Shown here in pieces: positions 1 to 8,890 of a DNA stretch of 64,000 nucleotides. The DNA is from DAISKN01 sp963716925. Its GTDB lineage: Bacteria; Acidobacteriota; Vicinamibacteria; Marinacidobacterales; SMYC01. Both the position numbers and the translations under genes were made by a program. Each line of letters opens with the position of its first letter. Position 1 is the stretch's first letter. The stretch is taken from positions 248,001-312,000 of the forward strand of contig CAVQUX010000014.1 in the NCBI GenBank assembly GCA_963716925.1, in the 5' to 3' direction. The notes below the pieces were generated by a model that saw only the letters and a program-made list of their open reading frames with translations, ran no database searches and was not told the DNA's origin.

Positions 1-328
1 CGGGCGTCCCCGGTGCGTGGGGTTCGAGGCAATAGCACGAGGCCCAATCGGCGTTGCCGGCGAAGGCGTCATGGTCGAAGAACCGGAGCCAGTCGTCGAC
101 GCGGTCCTTGGTCACCGGGTGCACCGCGACGTCGGCTATCTCGGACAGTCGTTCCGTGCCCCCGGTGAGCCGCTCGGTCGCCTCGACGTAGTTGCGGGCG
201 TAGTTTCGGATCGCCTCCTCGGGGTATGGCCAAGTGTGACTCTCCCCATGGGCCACGAACGCGTCGGCGATGGCGTCGGAGTCGTCCCCCTCGATCAGCG
301 CATCACACCCGAAACATTTGACCTTCAC
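1..328 (-). CDS. GNAT-like N-acetyltransferase, 5' part only (runs off the window)
   Basis: The reverse strand is open from a GTG at 328-326 to the window edge, giving 109 codons of an incomplete protein. A GGGGAG stretch just upstream can serve as ribosome binding site. The N-terminus has a C-x-x-C pair (KCFGCDA) and an acidic helix, as in short zinc-ribbon-like leader domains. Near residue 95 comes a WASCYC-x3-H motif typical of the start of a family of GCN5-related acetyltransferases. The acetyl-CoA-binding part would lie outside the window, so the substrate cannot be inferred. The gene sits on the left side of a truncated tRNA, so it may belong to an integrated element. The GNAT assignment rests on motif recognition only. 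Confidence 0.6.
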   Translation of the reverse strand, partial: MKVKCFGCDALIEGDDSDAIADAFVAHGESHTWPYPEEAIRNYARNYVEATERLTGGTERLSEIADVAVHPVTKDRVDDWLRFFDHDAFAGNADWASCYCLEPHAPGTP

Positions 329-520
329 GGACTCCCCACTCTTTCGTGGATCTTGGAGGCACGCCTAGAAGTATTGGAAGCCGCGCAAGCCGGCAAGCTG
401 CATCAACTTCATTAGCGCAAGGCAATCCGAGAAGTCAATCCAACGGCCGAGTAGCGTGTGTGCGGGAAAGTTCCTTTTCATTTCGTTCCCGGTAGACAAC
501 GCTTGCCAGGAAAAACTAGA

Positions 521-566
521 CTTCGAAATCTGTAGGTCGTAGGTTCGAGCCCTACCGGGCGCGCCA
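521..566 (+). other. tRNA 3' remnant, probable attachment site (att) of an integrated element
   Basis: These 46 bases match the 3' half of a tRNA: an anticodon loop CTTCGAA (TCG, Arg) and the 3' strand of its stem, a variable loop, a complete T arm (GTAGG-TTCGAGC-CCTAC), the 3' acceptor strand CGGGCGC, and GCCA. No matching 5' acceptor (GCGCCCG), D arm or 5' anticodon strand lies upstream; the sequence diverges at the anticodon loop. Tyrosine recombinases often use the anticodon loop to T-arm segment of tRNA genes, leaving such a 3' duplicate at one end of the element. By this geometry the element lies to the left and the chromosome resumes after 566. No integrase is visible in the window. 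Confidence 0.65.
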
Positions 567-590
567 ACTCGGAACCAAGCGAGGTCACCC

Positions 591-758
591 ATGGTCTTCG
601 CGGCCATCGTCGGAGTCGTCACCGCCGGTCTCACGGCCTTGATCTGCTACGGCTTCGGCGGAGGCGGACTCGCCATTCCCGGCGCCGTGCCGGTCCTCGT
701 GGTGAACGCGGGGATCGTCGGGTTCCTCGCCGGGCTAATCTCGACGATCAAGAAATAG
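591..758 (+). CDS. Small two-helix membrane protein, 55 aa, unknown function
   Basis: An ATG at 591 is preceded by GAGG at 581-584 and opens a 55-codon frame ending at TAG 756-758. The product is almost wholly hydrophobic: one segment near residues 2-19, a glycine-rich turn (YGFGGGGLA) and a second segment near 30-51, ending in a basic KK. This is the shape of a tiny two-pass inner-membrane protein. It lies just after the tRNA remnant and before the dehydrogenase gene. I do not recognise the family. Codon choice is G+C-rich in third positions, as expected for a real gene here. Confidence 0.5.
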   Translation: MVFAAIVGVVTAGLTALICYGFGGGGLAIPGAVPVLVVNAGIVGFLAGLISTIKK

Positions 759-787
759 CCGCGCTTCCCCTCTCCGCTCGTCGTCCA

Positions 788-793
788 TATAAT
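788..793 (+). promoter_or_regulatory. Possible -10 element before the dehydrogenase operon
   Basis: A perfect TATAAT stands 33 bases before the GTG start at 826, in otherwise G+C-rich sequence. The -35 position (TTCCCC at 765-770, 17-base spacer) is a poor match. It would drive the dehydrogenase-dipeptidase-symporter run. Confidence 0.4.
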
Positions 794-825
794 CGCCGTT
801 CGCCGCGGCGCGGAGGAGGCTCGAG

Positions 826-1722
826 GTGACGATCCGGAGCGTGGGTTTCGTGGGCCTGGGAATCATGGGAAAGCCCATGGCCCGAAACCTCCTCAAGGCC
901 GGGTTCTCCCTCGCCGTCTTCAGCCGCTCTCGCCCACCCGTCGACGCGCTCGCCGCGGAAGGAGCGGTGCCCGAGGACTCGCCGCGCGCCTGCGCCGAGG
1001 GGCGGGACGCCGTCCTCACCATGCTCCCCGACTCGCCCGACTCCGAGAGAGTCATCCTCGGCGCGAACGGCGTTCTCGAGGGCGCTTCCCCGGGGTCGGT
1101 GGTCATCGACATGAGCTCCATCGCTCCCTCGGTTTCGAAGAAGATCGGCGCCGCCTGCGAAGCGAAGGGCGTCGATTTCCTCGACGCGCCGGTGAGCGGG
1201 GGCGAGGCCGGGGCGATCGCGGGCCAGCTCGCGATCATGGCGGGCGGAAAGAGCGACGTCTTCGCGCGCGCCGAGCCCCTCTTCCGGGCGCTCGGGAAGA
1301 GCTACGTGCTCTGTGGCGGCCACGGAGCCGGCAACACCGTCAAGCTCGCGAACCAGATCGTGGTCGCGGCGAATATCGAAGCCGTTTCGGAAGCTCTGGT
1401 ATTCGCGCGAAAGGCGGGTGTCGATCCGCAGGTGGCCTTCGAAGCCATCCGCGGCGGGCTCGCCGGGAGCAAGGTGCTCGAGGCCAAGGCGCCGATGATG
1501 ATCTCTGGAAACTGGGCGCCCGGGTTCCGGCTTCGCCTGCATCAGAAGGACCTGGCGAACGCGCTCGCCACGGCGAAGGAGGAGGCCATCCCCCTTCCGG
1601 TGACGGCGCTTCTGCAGCAGATCGTGACCGCTCTCGTCGTGAACGGAAGCGGAGACCTCGACCATTCGGCGATCGCCCGCTTCGTCGAGGATATGGCCCA
1701 AACCACCATCCACGGGAAGTGA
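826..1722 (+). CDS. NAD(P)-dependent beta-hydroxyacid dehydrogenase (3-hydroxyisobutyrate dehydrogenase / tartronate semialdehyde reductase family)
   Basis: This soluble 298-aa enzyme has the usual family length. The N-terminal Rossmann motif GLGIMGKPMARN lies near residues 10-21, the substrate loop DAPVSGGEAGA near 120-130, and the catalytic lysine is K173 in GNTVKLANQ. The C-terminal half is the all-helical domain. Members oxidise 3-hydroxyisobutyrate-type acids or reduce tartronate semialdehyde; which one cannot be read from sequence. A GTG start at 826 is chosen because GGAGGAGG sits 7 bases upstream. The M19 dipeptidase gene follows after 3 bases, so the two are probably co-transcribed. 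Confidence 0.88.
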   Translation: MTIRSVGFVGLGIMGKPMARNLLKAGFSLAVFSRSRPPVDALAAEGAVPEDSPRACAEGRDAVLTMLPDSPDSERVILGANGVLEGASPGSVVIDMSSIAPSVSKKIGAACEAKGVDFLDAPVSGGEAGAIAGQLAIMAGGKSDVFARAEPLFRALGKSYVLCGGHGAGNTVKLANQIVVAANIEAVSEALVFARKAGVDPQVAFEAIRGGLAGSKVLEAKAPMMISGNWAPGFRLRLHQKDLANALATAKEEAIPLPVTALLQQIVTALVVNGSGDLDHSAIARFVEDMAQTTIHGK

Positions 1723-1725
1723 TCC

Positions 1726-2943
1726 ATGGGTATCGGAAAACAGCATTCGGGTTACCGCTCCTTCGAATATCTGCGTCCGGGAATCGACTATCGGTCGTTT
1801 CCCACGGCGACCGAGGTCGACCGGGTTCCCCCGTTCCGGTTGCGGCTCTCTCCCGAGCAGGAAAAGCGCGCGGAGAGGCTCGCCCGCGAGTCGGTGATGA
1901 TCTCGCTCCACGATCACCTGGGAACCTTTCCCGACCCGATCACCGACACCCCGGCCTACATCCGCGAAGGCCGCATGGCGACCGCGTTCGAGGGGCTCGC
2001 GCAATCGCACTGGGACTGCGTCTTCGACAACATGATGGACGGCATCTGCCAGATCGAGTCCAAGCGCGGCTGGAAGTGGACTGAGGTCCTTCATGACCTC
2101 GGGATGCGGCTCTGCGACATCGCGCACCAGGACGCGGTGTTCCACGCGACGACGGTCGAGGACATCCTCCGCGCCCACCGCGAAGGAAAGATCGCCTGGG
2201 TGGCGTCGATCGAAGGGGCCGCGCCGATCGAGAACGAGCTCGACCGGATCGAGATCCTCTACGGCTTCGGAGTGCGGCTCCTGGGGGTCACCTACAGCGA
2301 ATCGAACTCCCTGGGCTCGGGCTTGAAGGAAGCGCGAGACGGCGGGCTCACGGCGTTCGGGAAGAGGGCGGTGGAAAGGATGAACCAGGTGGGGATGCTC
2401 ATCGACTGCTCCCACTGCGGCGACCAGACGACGCTCGACGTCGTCGAAGCGAGCCGGAAGCCGATCGTGCTGAGCCACATCGGCGCCCGCAGTCTCTGGA
2501 ACACGAGCCGCATGGCTCCCGACGACGTCCTCAAAGCCTGTGCCGACAAGGGAGGCATCATCGGCATCGAGGCGGCTCCCCACACCACGCTCACCGCCGC
2601 TCATCCCCGCCACAACCTCGAGTCCTACATGGAGCACTTCGAGTACATCAAGGACCTAGCGGGCATCGATCACGTCTCCTTCGGTCCCGACACGCTCTAT
2701 GGTGATCACGTGGGGCTTCACCACGTCTACAAGGTGAGCCTCTCGATCCAGGAGTCGAGGAAGACCTCGGAGGGCGGTCCCCCGCCTTACGAAGAGGTCG
2801 CGTTCGTCGAGGGAGTCGAGAACCCGACGGAGGCGTCGTACAACATCGTTCGCTGGCTCGTGGCCCACGAGTACTCGGACGAGCAGATAGCGAAAGTCGT
2901 CGGTTTGAACTCGCTCCGGCTCCTGAAGGAAGTCTGGGCGTAG
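1726..2943 (+). CDS. Membrane dipeptidase (peptidase family M19)
   Basis: A 405-aa zinc dipeptidase of the renal dipeptidase (M19) family in an amidohydrolase-type barrel. Visible metal and active-site motifs are HDHLGT near residue 62, IEGAAPIE near 162 (bridging Glu), the DCSH motif near 228, LSHIGARS near 249 and FGPDTLYGDH near 319. These enzymes hydrolyse dipeptides, including D-amino-acid-containing ones. No clear signal peptide is seen, so it may act in the cytoplasm. It is followed by a membrane-anchored unknown and a sodium:solute symporter, which fits a role in peptide or amino-acid use. A second, shorter M19 enzyme lies at 13.3 kb. Confidence 0.9.
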   Translation: MGIGKQHSGYRSFEYLRPGIDYRSFPTATEVDRVPPFRLRLSPEQEKRAERLARESVMISLHDHLGTFPDPITDTPAYIREGRMATAFEGLAQSHWDCVFDNMMDGICQIESKRGWKWTEVLHDLGMRLCDIAHQDAVFHATTVEDILRAHREGKIAWVASIEGAAPIENELDRIEILYGFGVRLLGVTYSESNSLGSGLKEARDGGLTAFGKRAVERMNQVGMLIDCSHCGDQTTLDVVEASRKPIVLSHIGARSLWNTSRMAPDDVLKACADKGGIIGIEAAPHTTLTAAHPRHNLESYMEHFEYIKDLAGIDHVSFGPDTLYGDHVGLHHVYKVSLSIQESRKTSEGGPPPYEEVAFVEGVENPTEASYNIVRWLVAHEYSDEQIAKVVGLNSLRLLKEVWA

Positions 2944-2946
2944 CCG

Positions 2947-3600
2947 GTGCTTCCGCTCCTTCTCCTCCTCCTCGCTCAATCGCACGTTTCCGGGGGAGAG
3001 ATCCTCGAGGCGCGCCTCGAGGCGAAGGCGGACCAGGGGCGCGACATCGCCGTTCGTCTCGCGTATCGCATCGAGGCACCCGATGCCCCGCGGATCCCGT
3101 TCTCCCTTCTCGAAGTTGACGGAGTCGCGATCGAGGAGGTTTCCGCCTTCGCCTCGGAGGCGCCGGTTTCGCTGTCTCTCGAGCCCCGGTCCGGTCCCAA
3201 GCGCGAGGGGTTCATCGCCGTCCCTCGAGGAACGAGCTCCTTCGAGCTTCGCTACGTCGTTCGAGGCGGAGCCGAGCCCACCGGGGACGGGCTGCGAGCT
3301 CATCTGCCTTGCGCGATCCTCGACCTGAAAATCGCGGAAACGAGGGTTGGGTTGTTCTCCGCCACGGTCGTGCTTCCCCCCGGACTCTCGGTGGTCGATG
3401 GCTTTCCCTCGAATCCGCAGGCGGCCGGAGGTGGCGCATATCGCTGGGAGCTTCCTCTCGTTCCCACGTTCGTCGCGTTCCGGGCCTCCTCGGGAACGCC
3501 GCTCCTGACCCCGCCCCGTATCGCCACGGCCGCCGTGGTGGTGCTCCTTGCGGCCATGGGCTTCGTGGGCGTCCGAACGGCGCGCGCGTCGGGACCATGA
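2947..3600 (+). CDS. Exported, C-terminally anchored protein of unknown function
   Basis: A GTG at 2947 starts 3 bases after the dipeptidase stop. The 217-aa product begins with a short run of leucines typical of a signal peptide (about residues 1-16). It then has a beta-rich extracytoplasmic domain and one hydrophobic segment near 190-208 (IATAAVVVLLAAMGFVGV) followed by arginines. It therefore looks like a periplasmic domain with a C-terminal anchor. I do not recognise the domain. Its stop overlaps the next gene's start (ATGA at 3597-3600), so it is translationally coupled to the small symporter partner and probably belongs to the transport unit. Confidence 0.7.
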   Translation: MLPLLLLLLAQSHVSGGEILEARLEAKADQGRDIAVRLAYRIEAPDAPRIPFSLLEVDGVAIEEVSAFASEAPVSLSLEPRSGPKREGFIAVPRGTSSFELRYVVRGGAEPTGDGLRAHLPCAILDLKIAETRVGLFSATVVLPPGLSVVDGFPSNPQAAGGGAYRWELPLVPTFVAFRASSGTPLLTPPRIATAAVVVLLAAMGFVGVRTARASGP

Positions 3601-3704
3601 GCCAGGAGGGTTTCATCTTCTGGGGTCCCTTCGTGGCCTTCGCCGCGATCGCCGCTCTCTACGTCGCCTGGATGTTCTGGGCCGAGCGCGGGGACGGCGA
3701 ATGA
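3597..3704 (+). CDS. 35-aa single-pass protein, putative symporter small accessory subunit
   Basis: The ATG at 3597 overlaps the upstream stop, and the TGA at 3702-3704 overlaps the symporter start (ATGA at both junctions), which argues strongly for a translated frame. The product has one membrane segment (about residues 8-27, FWGPFVAFAAIAALYVAWMFW) and a short acidic tail. Small one-helix proteins encoded just before sodium:solute symporters are known as accessory subunits. By position this is one, although its exact function is not established here. Confidence 0.65.
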   Translation: MSQEGFIFWGPFVAFAAIAALYVAWMFWAERGDGE

Positions 3705-5131
3705 CGGTAGCCTTCTTCCTCCTCTACTTCGTCGTGGTCTTCGCCATCGGCATCTGGTCCATGAAGCTCACCCGCAACGAGTCCGATTACTGGATCGCGG
3801 GAGGAAAGCTCGGCTGGCTCCTCGGGGGGGCCACCATCGCAGCGACCCACGTGAGCGCGGGCTCGTTCATCGGCACCATCGGAGTCATCTACACCGCGGG
3901 ATGGTCTTTCGCCTGGATCGTGCTCTCGATACCGCTCGCCTACTGGTTCATGGCGGCGGTGCTGGCGCCGCGGTTCACGCGCACCCGGGAGCTCACGGTG
4001 AGCGCCTTTCTCGAGTCGCGGTACGAGAGCCTCGCCCTCCGGCGGCTCTCGGCCGTCGTCATCCTGGTCGGGATCGCGGTCTACGTGCAGGCGCAGATCG
4101 TCGCCTCGGGACTGGTGGGGAACATCGTGTTCGGAATCTCGCGGGAGTGGGCGATGGTGGCCTTCACCCTGGTGCTCCTCGCCTATACGGCGATGGGCGG
4201 GCTCTTCGCCGTGGTCTATACCGACTTCTTTCAGCTGGTGATCATGGTCGCGGGGGTTCTCCTGGCGCTTCCCATCGCCGTCCACCAGCTCGGGGGATTC
4301 GACGCTCTCTTCACCTACGTGAGAGCGGTCAAGCCTGAGACCTTCACCTGGGGAAGCTTCCCCCCGATGCATCTCTTCACGATGGGCATCGCCTTCACCC
4401 TGGGCACGGTCGCGACCCCGGAGAAGCTGGTGCGCCTCTACTCGATGAAGAACATGCGTGAGCTCCGCCGCGGAGTGCTGTTCGCGTTCGTGGCCGCCAC
4501 CGGACTGAATCTGGTCATCTTCGTCATCGCCCTCACCGCCATCGTCCTTTTCCCGGGACTTCCCACCGGCGATCTCGCCATGCCGCTCGTGGCGCGCGCG
4601 GTGCTCCCGCCCCTCCTCGGGGCCCTTCTTCTCGCCGCCATCGCTTCCGCCATCATGTCCACGGTGAGCGCGCTCATGCTCGTCGCCGGCTCGGCCCTCG
4701 CGCGCGATCTCTACGGGACGTTTCGGCCGGCCTCGACGGATCGAGAGCGCCTTCTCGTCGGCCGCGTCGGCGTCCTCCTCGTGGGAACGGCGCCGCTGGT
4801 TCTGATCCTGAGCGGCGTGGGACGAGGGGAGCTCGTGCAGTTCATCGTCCTCCTCTATACCGCGATCATGGCCTCGAGCTTCTTCGTCCCCGTGGTCCTC
4901 GGCGTGTACTGGTCGCGGGCCACCAGTGCGGGGGCTCTGGCGTCGATGACCGGAGGGGTCCTCACCTGCTTCGCGTGGAAGTTCTTCGGGTCCGCGGATA
5001 TCGATCCGGTGCTCCCGGGTCTTCTGATCTCACTGACTCTCTTCGTGCTGGTGAGCTTTCTGACCGCGCCGCCGTCGGACGAGGCGTTCGCGCCGTTTCG
5101 CACTCCCCCGCCGGCGCCGGCGAGGAGGTAG
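3701..5131 (+). CDS. Sodium:solute symporter family (SSS) transporter
   Basis: A 476-aa polytopic membrane protein with about 13 hydrophobic segments and the SSS-family start (a TM helix, then a short loop containing SDYWIAGGKLG, then a TM rich in small residues with THVSAGSFIG). Family members couple Na+ entry to uptake of sugars, amino acids, carboxylates or osmolytes; the substrate is not readable. The ATG at 3701 overlaps the stop of the 35-aa partner. Longer in-frame upstream sequence lies inside the neighbouring genes and was rejected as the start. Context (dipeptidase upstream, APC permease downstream) suggests amino acids or peptides. Confidence 0.88.
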   Translation: MTVAFFLLYFVVVFAIGIWSMKLTRNESDYWIAGGKLGWLLGGATIAATHVSAGSFIGTIGVIYTAGWSFAWIVLSIPLAYWFMAAVLAPRFTRTRELTVSAFLESRYESLALRRLSAVVILVGIAVYVQAQIVASGLVGNIVFGISREWAMVAFTLVLLAYTAMGGLFAVVYTDFFQLVIMVAGVLLALPIAVHQLGGFDALFTYVRAVKPETFTWGSFPPMHLFTMGIAFTLGTVATPEKLVRLYSMKNMRELRRGVLFAFVAATGLNLVIFVIALTAIVLFPGLPTGDLAMPLVARAVLPPLLGALLLAAIASAIMSTVSALMLVAGSALARDLYGTFRPASTDRERLLVGRVGVLLVGTAPLVLILSGVGRGELVQFIVLLYTAIMASSFFVPVVLGVYWSRATSAGALASMTGGVLTCFAWKFFGSADIDPVLPGLLISLTLFVLVSFLTAPPSDEAFAPFRTPPPAPARR

Positions 5132-5219
5132 ACATGGCAGCCTCGACCTCGTCGGCTCGACCCCGGCCGACCCACCGGCTGGTCAGCCTTCGAGCGAGCC
5201 TCTGAAAGCGGCGCCCGGG

Positions 5220-6510
5220 TTGAATCCTCAAGCGCGTTCCCTCGGCTGGGCCTCGGCGACGTCGGTCGTCGTCGGAATGACCGTCGGGATCGGGATCTTC
5301 CTTACTCCCGCGGAGCTCGTGCGCGCGCTCGGCTCCCCCGGCCTGGTTCTCGTCATGTGGCTCTTGACGGGACTGATGGCGTTCGCCGGGCGCTCTGGCC
5401 TACGGCGAGCTCGCGTCGAGGTTTCCGGCGGTCGGCGGTACCTACGTCTATCTGCGCGAGGCCTTCGGACGGAGAGTCGCGTTCCTGTACGGCTGGAACT
5501 GCCTCCTGGTGATGGACCCGGGGCTCACCGCGGCGGTCTCGACGGGCCTTTCGGGCTACGTCTCCTACCTCGTTCCCCTGTCTTCCGGAGGCGAGAAAGC
5601 CGTGGCCATCGCGGTCATTTTCGCGCTCGCCGGGCTCACGGCGCTCGGGACCCGCCTCGCCGCCGGGACTCTGGTCGCATTGACGCTCCTCAAGCTCTCG
5701 GCGCTCCTCGCGCTCGCCGCCTGGGGGTTCCTCTCCGGCGCCGGCGATCCGGCGCGTCTTTTTCCTTTGTTCCGTCGCCTTCCGGGCGCCGAGCCGATTC
5801 TGGGAGCGCTCGCCGGCGGCTTCGTTTCGGCCTTCTTCTCCTTCGGCGGCTGGTGGGAGGCCTCGAAAATCGCGGGAGAAGTGCGCGAACCCTCGAGGAA
5901 CCTCCCGCGGGCATTCGCGGCCGGCGTCGCTCTGGTGACGTTCCTCTATGTCGCGATCTCTACGGTGTTCCTCGTGGTCGTGCCCATCGAGGAAGCGGGC
6001 TCGGCATCCGCGTTCGCGTCCATCCTGGGAGAGAAGCTCTTCGGCCCCGCGGGAGGGATGGTGCTCACGGTCATCGTGCTGGTGTCGGGGGTCGGGAGCC
6101 TCTCGGCACTCCTGCTCGCGGCGCCTCGTCTCTACCTCGCCCTCGCGCAAGACGGACTCTTCCCCCGCCGGCTCGCGGAGCGCCACCCTTTGCTCGGGAC
6201 CCCCGTGCGCGCCATCGCTCTTCAGGCCACGCTCGCGAGCGTCCTCGTAACCCTGGGCACGTTCGGAGAGATTGTCGCCTACTTCATCTTCGCGACGGTG
6301 GCCTTCATCGCGCTCAGCGTCGCCGCACTCTGGCTCCTTCCCTTCGAGCCCTCTCGCGTCCCTTTCGCGAAGCTCGGGGGCGCGGTGTTCGTCGTGTTCG
6401 CGGCCGTCCTCCTCGTCGTCCTCCTTCTGGGCCGACCCGTGCCCGCGCTCTCCGGCGTCTCCGTGGTCGCGCTCGGAGCGCTCGTTTACAGGACGCTCGA
6501 GAGACGGTAG
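5220..6510 (+). CDS. APC-family amino acid permease, interrupted by a single-base frameshift
   Basis: Two overlapping frames together make one 429-aa APC-superfamily permease. The first part (TTG at 5220) encodes helix 1 with the APC motif VVVGMTVGIGIFLTP and helix 2 up to MAFAG. The frame then shifts within GGGC at 5388-5391, and the sequence continues as ALAYGELASRFPAVGGTYVY, the conserved helix 2-3 region, to the stop at 6510. Removing one base restores a full-length protein of about 12 helices. APC permeases exchange or import amino acids by proton coupling. The interruption is either an assembly error or a recent null mutation. The start is uncertain: TTG is poor and no strong ribosome binding site is visible. 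Confidence 0.8.
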
Positions 6511-6541
6511 CCGGCGGCCGCGGAATCGCGTCGAGGCTCCG

Positions 6542-7876
6542 TCAGCTCGCCGCGCCGCGCCTCGGCGCCCGGGCGCGAAACACCGAGAGATAGGCCTCGA
6601 GGGCATCGAGCGTGAGCTTGTCCGCGGCCGTGGTCACGACGCGCACCCCCTCGCGCCGAAGCCGCCGCGCGAGCCGCCGGTTCTCGAGGAGGATTTCGAG
6701 GCTCGCCACCTTGGCGAAGGCTTCCGCCGGGGAGCGGGGCACGCCCCGGGCGAGCGCCGAAAGCTCGGGATCCTCCATGTGGATCAAGAGGGGCCGGTGC
6801 CTTCTCTCGAGCCGCTTCAGCGCCGTGTGCAGGAGCTCGGCGGCGGCGAGGTCGACCACCGAGGTGAAGAGCACGACGGTCGCGAATCGCGAGCCGAGAC
6901 CGAGCGCCGACTCGGAGGCCAGATCGTACGCCGGCTCGCCCAACCGCGGAGACAGGTCGTACAACTTCTCATAGGCTCGCCGGACGCCTCGAGATCCGGC
7001 GCCGACGGCGACGAGGCGCTCGATCCGATCGGAAAAGGCGATGATGGTGACCCGGTCTCCGCGTCCCGAGGCGACGCGGGTGAGCGCCAGCGTGGTTCCG
7101 AGAGCATAGTCGAGCTTGCTCCAGGAAGCGTCGCGGTCGCTGGCGAGCGAAGCCATGGTGCGGGCGCAATCGAGGAGCACGATGAGCCGGGCGCCCTGCT
7201 CCCACGTCTCTTCGCGCGTGACCAGGCGCCCGTGGCGCGCGGTCGCCTTCCAGTGAATCTTGCTCGGAGGATCTCCTTTGAGATACTCCCGGAGCGCGTA
7301 GGTTTCCGTCCCGGCCCCCCGCAGCCTCCAGGGGGAACGGCCCAGCTCCCGGCGTCGGGCGAGCGCGAGCAGCCGGCCCACCTCGCCTTGCCATCGAACC
7401 TTGGGGTAGACGCGCTGGACCTCTGCGGGCACGAGCTCTCGCTGCGACCATGCGAGCCTGAAGGGCCCCAGAATCCGAACCGTCAACGGCCCCACGAAGC
7501 ACTCCCCGCGCGCCCGGGGCACGAGGTCGTACTCCCAGAGGAACCCGCCTCCGGGAGCGAGCAGCACCTCGTGCCGAAGGCCGCGCTCGGCGAGAAACGG
7601 ATGGAATCCTTCGCGAAGCTCGAGAGTGAGGGGAAAAGGTGCGCTCGTCCGCACCTCGACCGCTATCTTCGCGGCGGCTCCCTGAGAGAGGAGGGGAGGC
7701 ACTCGCCGAAGGCCGGACAGGTCGGTCCTCGAAGCCCGGCGATGGTCGGCGAGGGCGAGGACGAGCAGAGAGAGATTGCAGGCGATCGCGGCCCAGGCCA
7801 TCCACGGCACGGCGACCGCGCCGACGAGAATCACCAGCACCACTCCGAGCCCCACGAACAGTCTCGCCGCGGGCAT
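6542..7876 (-). CDS. DUF58 domain protein of the MoxR operon
   Basis: This 444-aa protein is the last gene of the seven-gene MoxR operon. Two N-terminal membrane segments (about residues 4-42) are followed by a beta-sandwich region. The DUF58 signature lies near residues 195-225: a GTE..ALREYLKGD stretch, then IHWKATARHGRL. A vWA-like part follows (LIVLLDCART, IIAFSDRIE). DUF58 proteins pair with MoxR AAA ATPases and are thought to act in assembly of metal-containing or surface complexes. The ATG at 7876 is chosen because it starts 5 bases after the MoxR stop; the longer frame upstream runs through the MoxR gene. Confidence 0.85.
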   Translation of the reverse strand: MPAARLFVGLGVVLVILVGAVAVPWMAWAAIACNLSLLVLALADHRRASRTDLSGLRRVPPLLSQGAAAKIAVEVRTSAPFPLTLELREGFHPFLAERGLRHEVLLAPGGGFLWEYDLVPRARGECFVGPLTVRILGPFRLAWSQRELVPAEVQRVYPKVRWQGEVGRLLALARRRELGRSPWRLRGAGTETYALREYLKGDPPSKIHWKATARHGRLVTREETWEQGARLIVLLDCARTMASLASDRDASWSKLDYALGTTLALTRVASGRGDRVTIIAFSDRIERLVAVGAGSRGVRRAYEKLYDLSPRLGEPAYDLASESALGLGSRFATVVLFTSVVDLAAAELLHTALKRLERRHRPLLIHMEDPELSALARGVPRSPAEAFAKVASLEILLENRRLARRLRREGVRVVTTAADKLTLDALEAYLSVFRARAPRRGAAS

Positions 7877-7881
7877 GGGGC

Positions 7882-8862
<981 letters not shown>

Positions 8863-8890
8863 GAAAACCCTCCTTGCATCGCCGCGGCAG

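Noticed and set aside
365..634. Reverse-strand ORF of 89 aa with a GAPGRARTYDLQIS stretch
   Set aside because: It is the antisense translation of the tRNA 3' remnant; such peptides are common artefacts near tRNA genes.
748..2637. Reverse-strand ORF of 629 aa
   Set aside because: Shadow of the dehydrogenase and dipeptidase genes, whose motifs are clear on the other strand; its own sequence is low-complexity Arg/Gly/Asp-rich.
5134..5205. 23-codon ORF between symporter and permease
   Set aside because: No hydrophobic or conserved pattern and no coupling; Ser/Arg-rich composition like a random frame.
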